DNA of 10,379 nucleotides, taken from NCBI GenBank assembly GCA_910586635.1, contig CAJUJA010000041.1:1121-11499 (forward strand), read 5' to 3'. Shown one piece after another: positions 1-7,592 of the stretch. The translations under genes were made by a program, and so were the position numbers. Numbering within the stretch: the stretch's first letter is position 1; each line of letters opens with the position of its first letter. The notes under the pieces are model-generated. The model saw only the letters and a program-made list of their open reading frames with translations. It was not told the origin of the DNA and ran no database searches. The stretch is from an uncultured Bacilli bacterium. GTDB taxonomy: Bacteria; Bacillota_I; Bacilli_A; RF39; UBA660.

Positions 1-153
1 TAATTTAGACGCTTTAGCATTTTTTCTATTTGTAGTTAAAAACATAAACGCTAGAAATAACAAGATAAAAACACTTGCTATACAAATTCCTGAAGATGAT
101 GAAACATCAACAAAAACTTTTAATTTTTCTAATAATGATAGATCCCCCATCAT
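1..153 (-). CDS. Partial single-span membrane protein, third gene of the adhesin-sortase operon
   Basis: Unrecognised protein; only its first 51 residues are in the window and the rest lies beyond position 1. Two consecutive Met codons (153-151, 150-148) follow a strong purine-rich site (AAGGGGG) at a spacing of about 6, so the start is well supported. The visible part has a short polar N-terminus (MMGDLSLLEKLKVF), a Ser-rich stretch, one hydrophobic segment at about residues 23-40 (CIASVFILLFLAFMFL) and then a basic run (TNRKNAKASK). No lipobox or cleavable signal is evident; basic residues after the helix suggest the C-terminal part is cytoplasmic. It starts 21 bases after the sortase stop on the same strand, so it is very probably co-transcribed with adhesin and sortase. 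A role in export, anchoring or assembly of the adhesin is inferred from position only. Confidence 0.7.
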   Translation of the reverse strand, partial: MMGDLSLLEKLKVFVDVSSSSGICIASVFILLFLAFMFLTTNRKNAKASKL

Positions 154-174
154 CTTCAACCCCCTTTTTAAATT

Positions 175-834
175 TTATGTTACTGATTGTAATTCTGAAA
201 TATAGATAGTCTGTGTTGTACTATCATTATTGGTACATGTAACTAATGTTAATGTAGTCCTATTTTTATTTCTATAAATAGCAATTTGACCTACTTTAGG
301 TTCTTTATAAATATTTACAATTTTATAAGTGTATGTTTTATTATTATAAATTACCCTTAAGTCATCTCCAACAGAAAGCTGATATAAATCATTGAAAAAT
401 GAATTCCAAGCATCTCCAGAGTGTCCTGCAATAATTAAATTACCTTTAGAAACATTTGGATAATTAGATTCTTTTACTACTAAAAGATTTTTATCCACAT
501 CATTAAATTGTGAATTTTTAGGGTAAAAACCTTTAGAAAAGTTTAATTTAGGAATTTCTAACTGACCAATATATTGATTAGGATCTATTTCGTCTTCTGG
601 AATTCCTTCATCATTATTATTAATGGTTTCCTCTTCTGTCTGGGGAGTATTTTCGTCCCCCTTACTATAAAAGATATTATTCATATATTCATATACCATA
701 ACTTTTTTTGTCATTATATAATTATATGAAAGAAAGAATCCCCCTATTATTATTATAATAGTACCTATACAAGCTACTACACTAGGTGAAATTCTTTTCT
801 TTTTCTTATTTTCCTTGACTGTATTTATAAACAT
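175..834 (-). CDS. Sortase family transpeptidase, probably dedicated to the adjacent adhesin
   Basis: Membrane-bound cysteine transpeptidase that would cleave the sorting signal of a surface protein between Thr and Gly and attach it to the cell wall or to a pilin-like partner. A basic N-terminus (KENKKKKR) precedes one membrane helix at about residues 18-39, then an acidic, poorly structured linker (about 60-86), then the catalytic beta-barrel beginning near YIGQLEIPKLN. The catalytic His is in GHSG (His138) and the Cys in TLVTC (Cys200). The third catalytic residue, an Arg a few residues after the Cys, is not seen: the tail reads TCTNNDSTTQTIYISEL, with Gln208 at the aligned position. Length (219 aa) is normal for the family; the class is not assigned. 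The start overlaps the end of the adhesin gene by 29 bases and has only a weak AGGA upstream, so translational coupling is likely. Confidence 0.9.
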   Translation of the reverse strand: MFINTVKENKKKKRISPSVVACIGTIIIIIGGFFLSYNYIMTKKVMVYEYMNNIFYSKGDENTPQTEEETINNNDEGIPEDEIDPNQYIGQLEIPKLNFSKGFYPKNSQFNDVDKNLLVVKESNYPNVSKGNLIIAGHSGDAWNSFFNDLYQLSVGDDLRVIYNNKTYTYKIVNIYKEPKVGQIAIYRNKNRTTLTLVTCTNNDSTTQTIYISELQSVT

Positions 835-2713
835 ATCCTATACCAGAAGATATAATAGCAATACCTAATAGATAAAATAGCACTTGACTAGAACCAGTAT
901 TTGGAACATCTACTGAACATTCATCCTCATCTAGTCCACCATTTTCACATGTCTTAGGAACATTTTTAATAGTAACTTGATAAGATAAATGATTATTATC
1001 AATTACAAAGGTTTGACTATCCTCATTTAAGAAATATCCCTCTGGAGATTCTACCTCCTCTACTGTATAAGTTCCATCGGGTAGATCCTTAAGTACATAC
1101 GAATCATGAGTAGAAGTGAAACGTGCCACCTCTTCTCCCTTATCATTTGTAACAACAATAACAGCTCCTGCTAAAGGTTTTCCCGTTGCACTATCAATCT
1201 TATTAATTGTTACAATTCTATCCTTAGGTACATTATAAAACTTAACTTCAATGGTTTTAGTCGTATCATCTAAAGTAAAGGTTTCCTTTTCCTTACTTAA
1301 TTCATATCCCTCTGGTGCTTCTATCTCTTCTACTGTATACACACCATTAGAAAGACCTGTAATGGTGTAACCATTAATAGAAGATTTAAACTTTTTAATT
1401 TCATTACCGTTTGCATCCTTTACTACTAAAGTTGCTCCTGCAATTGGATTATTTGTATTTTTATCTAATTTGATAATAGATACAACTGAGTCTTTTGCCT
1501 GATTATAAAACTTAACTTCAACCTTCCTACTACTATCTGAAACAGTAAATGATACTTTCTCTGTATTTAGTTCATACCCTTCTGGTGCCTCTATTTCTTC
1601 TACTGTATATACTCCATTTGCAAGATTTTCTATTTCATAGGAATCGGTAGTAGTTGTAAATCTTGCTACTTCATTTCCATTTGCATCCCTTACTACTAAA
1701 GTTGCTCCCTCAACGGCTGTATTCGTGGTCTTATCTAACTTAATAATATTAACCACTGATTTTTCTGGTTCCTCTGGCTCCTCTGGTGTCTGTGGAGTTG
1801 GCGTTGGCACACGTTTTGGTGCTTTAGGCTTAGTAGCCTTAACACTAATGGTATCTGATACCGATTTTGTTTCTTTTTGTAATACAACAACTGGTTGAAT
1901 CTTATTATCCTTAGGTGCATATTTATATGCCTTATTAATCGTTCCAGATGCTGTTATTTTAACCTTGGCTGTTGCCGTTTTTCCTTCGCCAATTTTACTA
2001 GCAGGAATTTTTATTAGGAATTTCTCATTTGATTTAAATGTATTCGTTTTACTACCACTAGTATTAGTAATAATAGTTCCACTTGGTGCACTGCTGACAG
2101 AAACTTTATATTTACCTGTAATATTTTTAGCATTTGCATTTATCGACTTAGATACATAATACTTTTTATCGGATGATAAAGTCATCGTGGAACTACTCAC
2201 TTTAGCATTCAAAGTTGGCTTTGCATACCCCTTTGATTTTGCACTTTTGGCACCACTAACTAATTTTTTAATATGTTTCCTTAATCCATATTTATCAGAA
2301 CCACTAGATTTAAATGACTTAGATAAATAGGAAGTTCCCGTAGTATCATCTAAATACCACCAAACAGCAGCCTGAGTAATATAAATATCCTTATTCTTAC
2401 TACCAGTAAATTTCTTATGTGGATATCCGTTTTCAAGAATATAGGCTACTCCTGCGTTCATCTCATATTGCAAATATTGAGTAACATTGGAAGCTGTTTT
2501 TTTATGAATATTCAAACAGTATGCATAACCTCCCCCACTTAATGGTTTAATATGAAACTGAACTCCTGCTACATAACCAGGAAGCTTTGTAGCACTACCG
2601 ATTTTAACAGATGACGACGCTGCATTCACATATTGAGAATCGGTAAAAATGATTAACCCTGCTAAAACAAAGGTTGTAATTATTTTACTTATTTTTGAAA
2701 TTATTTTTTTCAT
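806..2713 (-). CDS. Thioester-domain cell-wall adhesin with three CnaB/SpaA-like repeats and VPNTG sorting signal
   Basis: Surface adhesin, 635 aa. A signal peptide spans about 1-32 (cleavage near VNAA). The head resembles Gram-positive Cys-Gln thioester (TQxA) domains: Cys66 in YAYCLNIH and Gln114 in TQAAVWW are the expected bond partners, which in studied homologues react with host proteins. A beta-rich region (about 165-295) and a Pro/Glu linker (PTPTPQTPEEPEEPEK) follow. Three domains of exactly 90 residues then occur (319-408, 409-498, 499-588). Each has an early Lys (IIKLDK, IIKLDK, INKID), a Glu in YTVEE(I/V)E(A/S)PEGY and a late Asn (FYNQ, FYNV, IKNV), the usual Lys-Asn isopeptide set. 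A Cys pair (CENGGLDEDEC) precedes VPNTG (603-607), a hydrophobic helix and a short basic tail. A GGAGGGGG site supports the start. First gene of the operon. Confidence 0.95.
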   Translation of the reverse strand: MKKIISKISKIITTFVLAGLIIFTDSQYVNAASSSVKIGSATKLPGYVAGVQFHIKPLSGGGYAYCLNIHKKTASNVTQYLQYEMNAGVAYILENGYPHKKFTGSKNKDIYITQAAVWWYLDDTTGTSYLSKSFKSSGSDKYGLRKHIKKLVSGAKSAKSKGYAKPTLNAKVSSSTMTLSSDKKYYVSKSINANAKNITGKYKVSVSSAPSGTIITNTSGSKTNTFKSNEKFLIKIPASKIGEGKTATAKVKITASGTINKAYKYAPKDNKIQPVVVLQKETKSVSDTISVKATKPKAPKRVPTPTPQTPEEPEEPEKSVVNIIKLDKTTNTAVEGATLVVRDANGNEVARFTTTTDSYEIENLANGVYTVEEIEAPEGYELNTEKVSFTVSDSSRKVEVKFYNQAKDSVVSIIKLDKNTNNPIAGATLVVKDANGNEIKKFKSSINGYTITGLSNGVYTVEEIEAPEGYELSKEKETFTLDDTTKTIEVKFYNVPKDRIVTINKIDSATGKPLAGAVIVVTNDKGEEVARFTSTHDSYVLKDLPDGTYTVEEVESPEGYFLNEDSQTFVIDNNHLSYQVTIKNVPKTCENGGLDEDECSVDVPNTGSSQVLFYLLGIAIISSGIGYVYKYSQGK

Positions 2714-2741
2714 AATTTTCCCCCTCCAAATTTGTGGCTAT

Positions 2742-2770
2742 ATTATATCACATATTGAAAATTTTTGCAA
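2742..2770 (-). promoter_or_regulatory. Promoter of the adhesin-sortase operon
   Basis: Reading on the minus strand: -35 TTGCAA (2765-2770), a 17-base spacer, and a perfect -10 TATAAT (2742-2747) preceded by TG one base upstream (extended -10). The predicted transcript starts about 20 bases before the adhesin ATG, leaving room only for the GGAGGGGG ribosome binding site. This indicates a simple housekeeping-sigma promoter without a leader RNA. Confidence 0.8.
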
Positions 2771-2932
2771 GTCTTACATCAATATAGCATAAACAAGTAC
2801 GACTTACTATTATAAACGTTTTTCTTATAATTTCAATAGATTCATTAAAAAAAGTCCTATTTTATATAATAATAAGTAAATAAAAAATATTTACAATTTT
2901 CTAATTATATTGACCAACTTATGATTATTTTA

Positions 2933-2962
2933 TTAACGTGAACGAAAAAGAAAACATATAAT
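2933..2962 (+). promoter_or_regulatory. Probable promoter of the substrate-binding protein gene
   Basis: A perfect -10 TATAAT lies at 2957-2962. The best -35 is TTAACG (2933-2938) with an 18-base spacer, four of six consensus positions. The start of transcription would be near 2969, about 16 bases before the ATG at 2985, so no riboswitch fits in the leader. The intergenic stretch 2771-2932 is AT-rich and shows no gene on either strand. Confidence 0.5.
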
Positions 2963-2984
2963 ATTATGATTGAAAGGAGAGAAT

Positions 2985-3977
2985 ATGAAAAAAATTATTA
3001 TTTATTTAGTAAGTGGAATAATCATTTTATTATTAGCATTTCTAGTATTATTTGATTTTAATAAAAATGATAAAGAAAAGAATTTAGAAAAAGTAACTTT
3101 AGCAGAAGTCGCTCATACTATTTTTTATGCCCCCCAATATGTTGCCATTGAAAAAGGTTATTTTGAAGAATATGGAATAGATATCGATTTAATCTTAACA
3201 GCGGGTGCCGATAAAGTAACTGCTGCAGTATTATCAGGAGATGCCGATATTGGATTTTGCGGAAGCGAAGCAACTATATATGTATATAATGGCGGAGAAA
3301 AGGACTACTTAAAAACTTTTGCACAACTTACACAAAAAGATGGTACATTTTTAGTATCACGAAAAAAGTATGATAATTTTAAGTTAGAAGATTTAAAAGG
3401 AAAAAGTATCATTGGTGGTAGGGCAGGTGGAATGCCAGAAATGACATTTGAATATGCATTAAAGCAAAATGGCATTGATCCTAAAAAAGATGTAGAAATT
3501 GATACCTCTGTTGCATTCCCAGCAATGAGTGGTGCCTTCATTGGAGGTCAAGGAGACTTTGTTACTTTATTTGAACCAAATGCAACAGAAGTAGAAGAAC
3601 AAGGATACGGTCATGTAGTTGCTAGTATTGGAGAACTCGGTGGAGTGGTTCCTTATACTTCATACTCAGCAAGAATTAGTTATCTGGAAAAAAACAAAAA
3701 AGTAATTGCTAATTTCAATAAAGCTATTCAAAAGGGATTAGACTATGTCAAAAATCATTCCGATAAAGAAGTTGCTAAAACGATATTAAAACAATTTCCT
3801 GATACTTCATTAAATGACCTAACTAGTGCAGTTAAAAGATATAGAAAAATAGAAGCATGGGCAGATACCACTACATTCAAAGAAGAATCATTTAATCATT
3901 TACAAGATATTATGATTGATAACGGAGAATTAAATACTAAAGTTGATTACAATAAATTAATGTATCATACAAAATAG
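2985..3977 (+). CDS. Membrane-tethered ABC transporter substrate-binding protein (COG0715, NMT1/SsuA/ThiY-like)
   Basis: Periplasmic-binding-fold protein, 330 aa, of the family that captures small organic ligands such as sulfonates, thiamine pyrimidine precursors or riboflavin; the ligand cannot be read from sequence. The start is the ATG after AAAGGAGAG (spacing about 4); an in-frame TTG at 2970 lies ahead of that site and is rejected. Family hallmarks are EVAHTIFYAPQYVAIEKGYF (about 38-57), then GIDIDL, GDADIGFCGSEA and DLKGKSIIGGRAGG, and a central EPNATEVEEQGYGHVVAS. Unusually there is no lipobox Cys: a hydrophobic helix (about 4-23) is followed by FNKNDKEK, so the protein is probably held by an uncleaved N-terminal anchor. 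The gene has its own terminator. The matching ATPase and permease lie 2.2 kb downstream, separated by the InlB-repeat gene. Confidence 0.9.
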   Translation: MKKIIIYLVSGIIILLLAFLVLFDFNKNDKEKNLEKVTLAEVAHTIFYAPQYVAIEKGYFEEYGIDIDLILTAGADKVTAAVLSGDADIGFCGSEATIYVYNGGEKDYLKTFAQLTQKDGTFLVSRKKYDNFKLEDLKGKSIIGGRAGGMPEMTFEYALKQNGIDPKKDVEIDTSVAFPAMSGAFIGGQGDFVTLFEPNATEVEEQGYGHVVASIGELGGVVPYTSYSARISYLEKNKKVIANFNKAIQKGLDYVKNHSDKEVAKTILKQFPDTSLNDLTSAVKRYRKIEAWADTTTFKEESFNHLQDIMIDNGELNTKVDYNKLMYHTK

Positions 3978-3988
3978 AAAATAGAAAA

Positions 3989-4016
3989 CAGAAACTAAAT
4001 TTAGTTTCTGCTTTTT
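3989..4016 (+). terminator. Rho-independent terminator after the substrate-binding protein gene
   Basis: A perfect inverted repeat, CAGAAACTA / TAGTTTCTG around an AATT loop (3989-4010), is followed by CTTTTT. It starts 11 bases after the stop codon at 3977. It would separate transcription of the binding protein from the genes downstream. Confidence 0.85.
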
Positions 4017-4072
4017 AATTGAAAAACTTTATATTTCTGAGTCATAAGCATCCCCAGATTTTAGTTTTTACT

Positions 4073-4112
4073 ATACCCAAAATTAAAATTCAGAAACCGA
4101 AATACCCAAAAT
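4073..4112 (+). repeat. Direct repeat ATACCCAAAAT upstream of the InlB-repeat gene
   Basis: The 11-base word ATACCCAAAAT occurs at 4073-4083 and again at 4102-4112, a 29-base period, within the 246-base gap before the InlB-repeat gene. It may be a pair of regulator binding sites, but chance similarity in AT-rich DNA is possible. Confidence 0.35.
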
Positions 4113-4145
4113 AATGTTTTTCTTAGTAAATTCATATGGTAAAAT

Positions 4146-4187
4146 TTGGAAAAAAATCAATTTCTTACTAATAATAAAATGTAAGAA
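4146..4187 (+). promoter_or_regulatory. Tentative promoter and 5' hairpin for the InlB-repeat gene
   Basis: A weak promoter candidate is TTGGAA (4146-4151), 17 bases, TAATAA (4169-4174). Overlapping it is a 7-base-pair inverted repeat, TTCTTAC (4162-4168) with GTAAGAA (4181-4187), about 23 bases before the AAGGAG ribosome binding site. If transcription starts upstream, the hairpin would be in the 5' untranslated region; it could also be an operator over the -10. Neither is certain. Confidence 0.3.
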
Positions 4188-4223
4188 AAATTGTTAATTT
4201 ACATTTTTTAAGGAGTGGAAAAT

Positions 4224-6062
4224 ATGATAGAAAAATATACTGTAGTTAAAGAAAAAAATAAAAAGTATAGGTATTATAAAGGAGTTCCTTACATACCTAA
4301 TAGGAAATTTAAAAATTTAAAAAGCAATTCTTTAGTTGGCGTTACTAAATTACAAAAAAATAAAAAGATGGCAAATCACCAATATCTATATTATAAAAAT
4401 ACAAGCTATATTATAAAAGATAAAATGATAGGATTAAACAAGGGATATATTGATATTGGAAATCACAATTATTTAATATTAAAAAATAATAAAATATTGG
4501 TTTTGATATTAATTTTTATATCAATACTTTTTTCGCTTTTTATAAATCAATCGCACAATATAATACATAATCAAAAAAATAATAATGAACAGCCTGAAAT
4601 AAATCAATCTTTAATTATTCAAGAAGGAGAAAATAATAAATCTCCAACCAGCAACTATGAAAGTAATAATACTATGAAAGTTAATAATAAAACCTACCAA
4701 AAGAAACCAAATTTTTTAAATTATAAAATTCATTTTCATGCAAATGGAGGATTTGGTATAATGAATACTATTCAAACTCACAATGAAAAAAATATTATTT
4801 TGAGTAAAAATACATTTCAAAGACTAGGGTATCATTTCTTAGGGTGGTCTACACAAAAAGATGGACAACCAATATATAAAGATAAAGAAAAAATCTCTAT
4901 TTCACATTTTTCTAATCAGGAAACTACTACCCTATATGCAATATGGGGAATTAATATTTATTCCATTTCGTACCAGTTAAATGGTGGTATATTAGAGGCT
5001 TTAATTAATAATTATAATATTAATTCCAAAGATATTTATATTGAAAACCCCTTAAAAGTTGGATATACTTTCTTAGGTTGGACAGAAAATGAAAAAAAGG
5101 GCCTAAAAAAGGATTATGTAATAAAGCAGGGGAGATATGAAAATCTTAATCTATCTGCCAATTATATTCCCAATCAATATCGTATTACCTTCCATACTAA
5201 TGGTGGTATGCAAACTTATAACGATAAAATAATATCTTATCATGATACCTATGGTACACTACCAGTTCCAACAAAAAAGGGATATACCTTTCTAGGATGG
5301 AAAAATGAATTTGGACAAAGAATTAATGAAAATACAATCTTTGAAAATACTACTGATATCATATTATATGCTGAGTGGAAAGCAAATACTTATACAGTAA
5401 AATTAAATCCTAACGGTGGTAATGTTAGTGTAGATTCCTTAGTTGTTACTTACAATAATAAGTATAAATATCTACCAACTCCTACTAAATTAGGATACAC
5501 CTTTGACGGATGGTATTATAAAGGTATTTTAGTAGATAATGATACTGTTATAGATAGAGATTTTAACCACGAGTTATATGCACAATGGAAAATCAATACT
5601 TATACTATTACTTATTTACATCCCAACAATACAATTTATGCTACAAAGAATATCACTTACTTTAGTACAGTACCTAATATCAATTACAATGTTGATTCTT
5701 ATCATGTATTCAATGGATGGTACGATATGAACGGTAATAGTATTATAAATAAAAGGATAACCAGCAATTTAACAGTAAAAGCCAATATAAGAGAGGTAAA
5801 CTGCTACTTAATCACAGGACAAGCACAAGATCATGATACCTCAAGAATTACAAGATTTGAACAATTACTTTCCCATAAAAACTTAGGTGGAAAGTGGTTA
5901 ATGGAAAATGGATATTATAGTTATGTTTCTAATTTAAGTAACTATAGTCACATTAAATCAGCCTCTAACTATCTTTTAACAAATGCCGCTTCTACAAACT
6001 GGCCCTACTTAGTATGGCTTGGAATGTTTTGCGATAATGGTCATTCAGAACAACTAAGATAA
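4224..6062 (+). CDS. Membrane-anchored protein with five InlB B-type repeats
   Basis: Surface-exposed protein of unknown specific function, 612 aa. ATG 4224 is chosen because AAGGAG (4210-4215) lies 8 bases ahead; the in-frame GTG at 4215 overlaps that site. Residues 1-90 are very basic, lack a signal peptide and contain imperfect repeats of a Tyr-rich motif (YRYYKGVPYI, YLYYKNTSYI, NYLILKN). One membrane helix spans 91-107; by positive-inside, the N-terminus is cytoplasmic and the rest extracellular. After a polar linker come five Listeria-Bacteroides (InlB B / Flg_new) repeats at about 167-242, 246-313, 319-386, 389-456 and 459-522, with the signature GYTFLGW...LYAxW. The last is degenerate. 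An unrecognised domain (527-612) contains Cys527 and Cys603, possibly disulfide-linked. No LPxTG, GW or choline-binding motif is seen. Its place between importer genes is odd. Confidence 0.88.
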   Translation: MIEKYTVVKEKNKKYRYYKGVPYIPNRKFKNLKSNSLVGVTKLQKNKKMANHQYLYYKNTSYIIKDKMIGLNKGYIDIGNHNYLILKNNKILVLILIFISILFSLFINQSHNIIHNQKNNNEQPEINQSLIIQEGENNKSPTSNYESNNTMKVNNKTYQKKPNFLNYKIHFHANGGFGIMNTIQTHNEKNIILSKNTFQRLGYHFLGWSTQKDGQPIYKDKEKISISHFSNQETTTLYAIWGINIYSISYQLNGGILEALINNYNINSKDIYIENPLKVGYTFLGWTENEKKGLKKDYVIKQGRYENLNLSANYIPNQYRITFHTNGGMQTYNDKIISYHDTYGTLPVPTKKGYTFLGWKNEFGQRINENTIFENTTDIILYAEWKANTYTVKLNPNGGNVSVDSLVVTYNNKYKYLPTPTKLGYTFDGWYYKGILVDNDTVIDRDFNHELYAQWKINTYTITYLHPNNTIYATKNITYFSTVPNINYNVDSYHVFNGWYDMNGNSIINKRITSNLTVKANIREVNCYLITGQAQDHDTSRITRFEQLLSHKNLGGKWLMENGYYSYVSNLSNYSHIKSASNYLLTNAASTNWPYLVWLGMFCDNGHSEQLR

Positions 6063-6196
6063 TCCCAAAACAATCTATCTATTTTCCTTTTCATACACTA
6101 ATTTTCCCAATATAAAGACAACTTAATATAGGAAATTTATCATTACCAAACTAGATTTGTCTACATAAAATAAACTATCTAGGAGGAATTCATAAA

Positions 6197-6946
6197 ATGA
6201 AAAGGAAAATCCTAACAATTAAAAATTTATCAAAAAGGTATCATGACAAAACAGATGAAATAAAAGCATTAGATAACATTAGTTTTGATGTTTATGAAAA
6301 AGAATTTATCGCAATTGTGGGTCCAAGTGGATGTGGAAAGTCCACGATTCTTTCTATTCTATCAGAATTAGAAAAAAAATCATCTGGAACCACTTCAAAA
6401 AATAAGGACCTAACAATTGGCTATATGCTTCAAAATGACTCATTATTTTTTTGGCGAACAATTTATGATAATTGCCTAATTGGATTAGAAATAACGGATA
6501 AATTGACAAAGGAAAATAAACAATACGTCTTAGATTTACTAAAAACTTACGGATTATATGAATTCAAGGATAAATATCCATCTAGCCTATCAGGAGGAAT
6601 GAGACAAAGAGTTGCTTTAATTAGAACCCTTGCCATAAAACCTGATATTTTACTTTTAGATGAACCTATGTCTGCTCTTGACTATCAATCTCGTCTTGCT
6701 ATTAGTGATGATATTTATAAAATTATAAAAAATGAGGGGAAAACAGCAATTATGGTAACACATGACATTGCAGAAGCAATCAGTATGTCCGACAGAATCA
6801 TTGTTTTAACAAAAAGACCAGCTAGGGTGAAAACAATTTATGAAATTAATCTAACAAATAAATCTACTCCAATAAATAACAGAAAATGTAAAGAATTCTC
6901 TACTTATTATGATACGATATGGAGGGATTTAGATGTCCACATTTAG
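6197..6946 (+). CDS. ABC transporter ATP-binding protein (COG1116, SsuB/TauB-like)
   Basis: Cytoplasmic ATPase, 249 aa, that powers the importer formed with the following permease and the binding protein at 2985. All motifs are intact: Walker A GPSGCGKST (42-50), Q-loop Gln79 in YMLQNDSLFFWRTIYDN, signature LSGGMRQR (131-138), Walker B ILLLDEP (151-157), D-loop SALD and H-loop VTHDIAEA (His189). The start follows a perfect AGGAGG (6181-6186) at a spacing of 10. The gene overlaps the permease by 14 bases, implying translational coupling. The gap to the InlB-repeat gene (6063-6196) has no terminator, so all three may be co-transcribed. Family members serve sulfonate, taurine, nitrate or thiamine-precursor uptake; the substrate is unknown. 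The protein looks functional, but its partner permease is truncated. Confidence 0.93.
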   Translation: MKRKILTIKNLSKRYHDKTDEIKALDNISFDVYEKEFIAIVGPSGCGKSTILSILSELEKKSSGTTSKNKDLTIGYMLQNDSLFFWRTIYDNCLIGLEITDKLTKENKQYVLDLLKTYGLYEFKDKYPSSLSGGMRQRVALIRTLAIKPDILLLDEPMSALDYQSRLAISDDIYKIIKNEGKTAIMVTHDIAEAISMSDRIIVLTKRPARVKTIYEINLTNKSTPINNRKCKEFSTYYDTIWRDLDVHI

Positions 6947-7559
6947 TAAAGAACACCAACAATATTTAAAAAAAATAAAACAGGAAAAAATAATAATATT
7001 TACTTTCCGATTCTTAATCATAACTATCTTTTTAATAGGATGGGAGCTATTATCAAAATACCATATAATTAACACCTTTTTATCTTCGAGTCCAAGTAAT
7101 GCATTGAAAACAGTTGTAAAACTATTTCAAGATGGAAGCCTACTAAAGCATATTGGTATTACAATGTATGAAGTATTACTTAGTTTCATAATTGCTACTA
7201 TTATAGGGTTTATTAGTGCAACCATCTTATGGAGTAATAAAAGAATTTCAAAAGTTTTAGATCCCTATCTTACAATTCTAAACTCCTTACCTAAAGTGGC
7301 CCTAGGACCATTAATTATCATTTGGGTAGGGGCAAGTATCAATTCTATTGTATTTATGGCTTTACTAATTAATACTTTCATTACTATTATTAACATCTAT
7401 AATGGTTTTATCTCTACAGATAAAAACTATATTACTCTTTTAAAATCATTAAAGGCTAATAAAAGACAAATATTTTTAAAAGCGATCGTACCTAGTAACT
7501 ATTTAACTATTATTAATGCCTTAAAGATTAATATTTCCATGAGTTTAATTGGGAGCTAA
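6933..7559 (+). pseudogene. ABC transporter permease (COG0600, SsuC/TauC-like), 3' end cut off by an integrated element
   Basis: Membrane subunit of the importer, 208 codons versus the usual roughly 250-260. ATG 6933 lies 6 bases after GGAGGG, inside the end of the ATPase gene. Membrane segments are visible at about 23-43, 77-100, 118-135 and 138-158. The cytoplasmic coupling (EAA-like) loop is TLLKSLKANKRQIFLKAIVP (about 168-187), with Asn where the conserved Gly normally sits. Homology-like sequence runs to INISMSLIG; the next codon and stop (AGC TAA) are foreign. In this family SLIG is followed by a further conserved stretch and the last helix, all missing here. The break coincides with the end of a serine recombinase element whose recombinase stop is only 34 bases away. 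As it stands the permease is probably non-functional; excision could restore it. Confidence 0.85.
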
Positions 7560-7592
7560 GACATATGTAGAGAGTCTATTATATTTTTTATG

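Noticed and set aside
950..1759. Recent DNA-level tandem duplication of the CnaB domains
   Set aside because: The three 270-base units match in protein pattern and length, but their nucleotide sequences have diverged, so they are old domain repeats rather than an unstable repeat array.
1735..1920. Minus-strand open frame of 61 codons inside the adhesin gene
   Set aside because: Out-of-frame shadow of the proline-rich linker, with low-complexity translation and no ribosome binding site.
1965..2159. Plus-strand open frame of 64 codons opposite the adhesin gene
   Set aside because: Antisense shadow of a well-supported gene; its hydrophobic translation reflects the Lys/Ser-rich opposite strand, and it has no convincing start signal.
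2714..2984. Thiamine-pyrophosphate or other riboswitch ahead of the binding protein
   Set aside because: The predicted leader is only about 16 bases and no conserved thi-box or other riboswitch words are seen in the intergenic region.
3305..3541. Minus-strand open frame of 78 codons opposite the binding-protein gene
   Set aside because: Antisense to a gene with clear family motifs; no ribosome binding site or homology-like features.
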